From an uncultured Roseburia sp. (GTDB lineage Bacteria > Bacillota > Clostridia > Lachnospirales > Lachnospiraceae), in contig URUD01000032.1 in the NCBI GenBank assembly GCA_900550935.1, positions 1-33,440 on the forward strand: DNA of 33,440 nt. Reading direction: 5' to 3'. The stretch's first letter is position 1, and each line of letters opens with the position of its first letter. Under the pieces are notes generated by a model. It made no database searches. It was not told the DNA's origin and was given only the letters and a program-made list of their open reading frames with translations. The translations under genes were made by a program, and so were the position numbers. Of the stretch, positions 31,511 through 33,440 are shown one piece after another.

Positions 31511-32908
31511 ATGGAAAAATCAATGGACAAAATCGTTGCATTAGCAAAATCAAGAGGATTCGTATATCCGGGTTCCGAGATCTACGGCGGACTGGCAAAT
31601 ACATGGGATTACGGAAATCTTGGGGTGGAATTAAAAAATAATGTAAAACGTGCATGGTGGCAGAAATTCATCCAGGAGAACCCATACAACGTTGGTGTGG
31701 ACTGTGCGATCTTAATGAACCCGCAGACCTGGGTTGCTTCCGGACATCTGGGCGGATTTTCCGATCCTCTGATGGACTGTAAAGAGTGCCACGAGCGTTT
31801 CCGTGCAGATAAACTGATCGAGGACTTCGCAGAAGAAAAGAAGATCGAATTAAAAGGTTCTGTTGATGGATGGACGCAGGAAGAGATGCGTAACTTCATT
31901 GAGGAGCACCAGATCCCATGTCCGACCTGTGGCAAACATAACTTTACTGATATCCGTCAGTTTAACTTAATGTTCAAGACATTCCAGGGTGTTACAGAGG
32001 ATGCAAAAAACACCGTATACTTAAGACCTGAGACTGCACAGGGTATTTTCGTAAACTTCAAAAATGTGCAGAGAACATCCCGTAAAAAGATCCCGTTTGG
32101 TATCGGACAGATTGGTAAATCTTTCCGTAATGAGATCACACCGGGTAACTTTACATTCCGTACCAGAGAGTTTGAGCAGATGGAGCTGGAGTTCTTCTGC
32201 AAACCGGATACAGATCTGGAGTGGTTTGACTACTGGAAGAATTTCTGCCTGAACTGGCTGTCATCTCTTGGCCTGAAAGAGGATGAAGTGCGTTATCGTG
32301 ACCATGATAAGGAAGAGCTTTCTTTCTACAGTAAGGCAACTACAGACGTAGAGTTCCTTTTCCCGTTTGGATGGGGCGAGTTGTGGGGAATTGCAGACCG
32401 TACAGATTATGACCTGACACAGCATCAGAATGTATCAGGACAGGATCTCACATACTTTGATGATGAGACAAAAGAAAAATATATCCCATATGTAATTGAA
32501 CCATCACTGGGAGCAGACCGTATGGTACTTGCGTTCCTGTGCAGTGCTTATGATGAAGAGAACATCGGAACAGAAGAGAAGCCGGATATGCGTACCGTAT
32601 TGCATTTCCATCCGGCACTTGCTCCAGTTAAGATCGGTGTCCTTCCACTTTCCAAAAAGCTGAATGAAGGAGCAGAAAAGGTATATACTGAGTTATGTAA
32701 GTATTATAACTGCGAGTTCGATGATCGTGGAAATATCGGTAAGCGTTACCGCCGTCAGGATGAGATCGGTACTCCATTCTGCGTAACTTATGACTTTGAT
32801 TCTGAAGAAGACGGAGCAGTTACAGTACGTGACCGCGATACGATGGAGCAGGAAAGAGTGAAGATCGAAGATCTGAAAGCATATTTTGAAAAGAAATTTG
32901 AGTGGTAG
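31511..32908 (+). CDS. glyQS: Glycyl-tRNA synthetase, single-chain dimeric type, 465 aa
   Basis: A class II synthetase that charges tRNA-Gly. The N-terminus has FVYPGSEIYGG (about 17-27) and WDYGNLGVELK. A C-x-x-C pair (C96/C99, MDCKECHE) and PCPTCGKHN form the zinc-like insert. Motif 2 is SFRNEITP (about 201-208) and motif 3 EPSLGADRMVLAFL (about 330-343). A C-terminal anticodon domain starts near 375 (VKIGVLPLSKK). It is the alpha2 type, not the glyQ-glyS pair. GGCGAGG stands eight bases before ATG 31511. No T-box is seen in the 48-base gap upstream. Confidence 0.97.
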   Translation: MEKSMDKIVALAKSRGFVYPGSEIYGGLANTWDYGNLGVELKNNVKRAWWQKFIQENPYNVGVDCAILMNPQTWVASGHLGGFSDPLMDCKECHERFRADKLIEDFAEEKKIELKGSVDGWTQEEMRNFIEEHQIPCPTCGKHNFTDIRQFNLMFKTFQGVTEDAKNTVYLRPETAQGIFVNFKNVQRTSRKKIPFGIGQIGKSFRNEITPGNFTFRTREFEQMELEFFCKPDTDLEWFDYWKNFCLNWLSSLGLKEDEVRYRDHDKEELSFYSKATTDVEFLFPFGWGELWGIADRTDYDLTQHQNVSGQDLTYFDDETKEKYIPYVIEPSLGADRMVLAFLCSAYDEENIGTEEKPDMRTVLHFHPALAPVKIGVLPLSKKLNEGAEKVYTELCKYYNCEFDDRGNIGKRYRRQDEIGTPFCVTYDFDSEEDGAVTVRDRDTMEQERVKIEDLKAYFEKKFEW

Positions 32909-32961
32909 AATATTTGCCTTTCTCCGGAACGAAAGTTGTGCAGTCTTTCGGGGAATTATGG

Positions 32962-33004
32962 AAAGCCGGATCAGATCTCATACGAGAGATGACCGGCTTT
33001 TCGG
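32962..33004 (+). terminator. Intrinsic terminator after glyQS
   Basis: AAAGCCGG (32962-32969) pairs with CCGGCTTT (32993-33000), with an inner stem of AGATCTC/GAGAGAT. A short T-run (TTTT with the stem) follows. A second small hairpin (CGAAAG/CTTTCG, 32930-32950) lies just upstream. The rest of the 32909-33115 gap shows nothing else clear. Confidence 0.75.
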
Positions 33005-33115
33005 TTAGAAAAGGACTCTTTTAGATGTGAGAAGATTTTATGGGTATCTGTGGAGAGAGCAGTACCATACAGATCAGATGGAAACAGATCAGAAGAAAAT
33101 AAGGAGGAGATTTCA

Positions 33116-33440
33116 ATGGAGAGAAAAAATGCATGGAGTCAGTACAGTGCAGAGGAACTGAGCCGTCTTGAGGCAGTAAATGAGGATTATAAGGCCTGCC
33201 TGGATGCCGGAAAGACAGAGCGGGAATGTGTACGTCTTACGATTGAAAGAATTGAAAAAGAAGGGTATAAGAACCTGAAAGAGGTCATCCGAAACGGTGA
33301 AAAAGTACAGGCAGGAGATAAGGTATACGCAGTATGCATGGACAAGACCATCGCAATGTTCCATATGGGAACAAAGCCACTGGAAGAGGGAATGAATATT
33401 CTCGGAGCCCATATAGATTCCCCACGTATTGATGTAAAGC
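33116..33440 (+). CDS. M18-family aminopeptidase, N-terminal part (runs off the window)
   Basis: The M18 family removes N-terminal residues with a dinuclear zinc site in a tetrahedral dodecamer. ATG 33116 (MERKNAWSQYSAEELSRLEA) follows AAGGAGGAG. The visible 108 residues include a helical N-terminus, KVYAVCMDKTIAMFHMG (about 69-85) and NILGAHIDSPRIDVK (about 94-108), in which the His is the first zinc ligand. The remaining ~350 residues lie beyond the window. Confidence 0.88.
   Translation, partial: MERKNAWSQYSAEELSRLEAVNEDYKACLDAGKTERECVRLTIERIEKEGYKNLKEVIRNGEKVQAGDKVYAVCMDKTIAMFHMGTKPLEEGMNILGAHIDSPRIDVK

Noticed and set aside
1..33440. CRISPR arrays, tRNA/rRNA genes, IS elements
   Set aside because: No regularly spaced repeats, cloverleaf-like or rRNA-like sequence, and no DDE transposase were seen on either strand.

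Overview
The window reads as a chromosome segment of a gut-type spore-forming Firmicute, most likely a Lachnospiraceae member (Roseburia/Agathobacter-like). This is inferred from GGAGG-type ribosome binding sites, sigma-A promoters of the TTGACA-17-TATAAT kind, intrinsic terminators, and gene content: a fused acyl-CoA dehydratase activase, a PdaA-like deacetylase, yqzL between era and recO, single-chain glycyl-tRNA synthetase, a presequence-protease-type M16C peptidase and DUF1015 next to serC-serA. No database search was possible, so the taxon is an inference.

Positions 1 to about 3150 are the right-hand end of an integrated mobile element. It holds the C-terminal part of a surface-type protein with an InlB B-repeat, two very small ORFs, a control region with a strong hairpin and an operator-like dyad, and a large serine recombinase whose stop codon lies about 40 bases from the inferred element end. 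The element has inserted inside a minus-strand gene for a PdaA-like muramic-acid deacetylase: the N-terminal ~101 codons survive at 3150-3452 and the reading frame then runs into element DNA. The arrangement resembles the skin-type elements that interrupt sporulation genes of Bacillus and Clostridium. It is the most interesting feature here.

From 3453 on the DNA looks like ordinary core chromosome. A small acidic protein of unknown function (3595-3987) converges on a 1417-residue two-ATPase acyl-CoA dehydratase activase-like protein (8300-4047, minus). A rhomboid-fold membrane protein that lacks the catalytic Ser and His follows (8538-9419). Then come divergent aroC (minus) and aroA (plus), with tgt one base after aroA, then yajC under its own promoter and a large YfhO-type membrane protein.

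Positions 16342-25516 look like an amino-acid biosynthesis run: leuB, ilvD and ilvB (branched-chain), then serC and serA (serine, overlapping by one base), a DUF1015 protein and an MscS channel. A cold-shock protein with its own promoter and terminator closes the block. The rest is an M16C metallopeptidase, era, yqzL and recO (yqzL overlaps recO by 62 bases), a lipoprotein under a near-consensus promoter, glyQS with a terminator, and the 5' part of an M18 aminopeptidase that runs off the window. I saw no tRNA or rRNA gene, CRISPR array, IS element or T-box.
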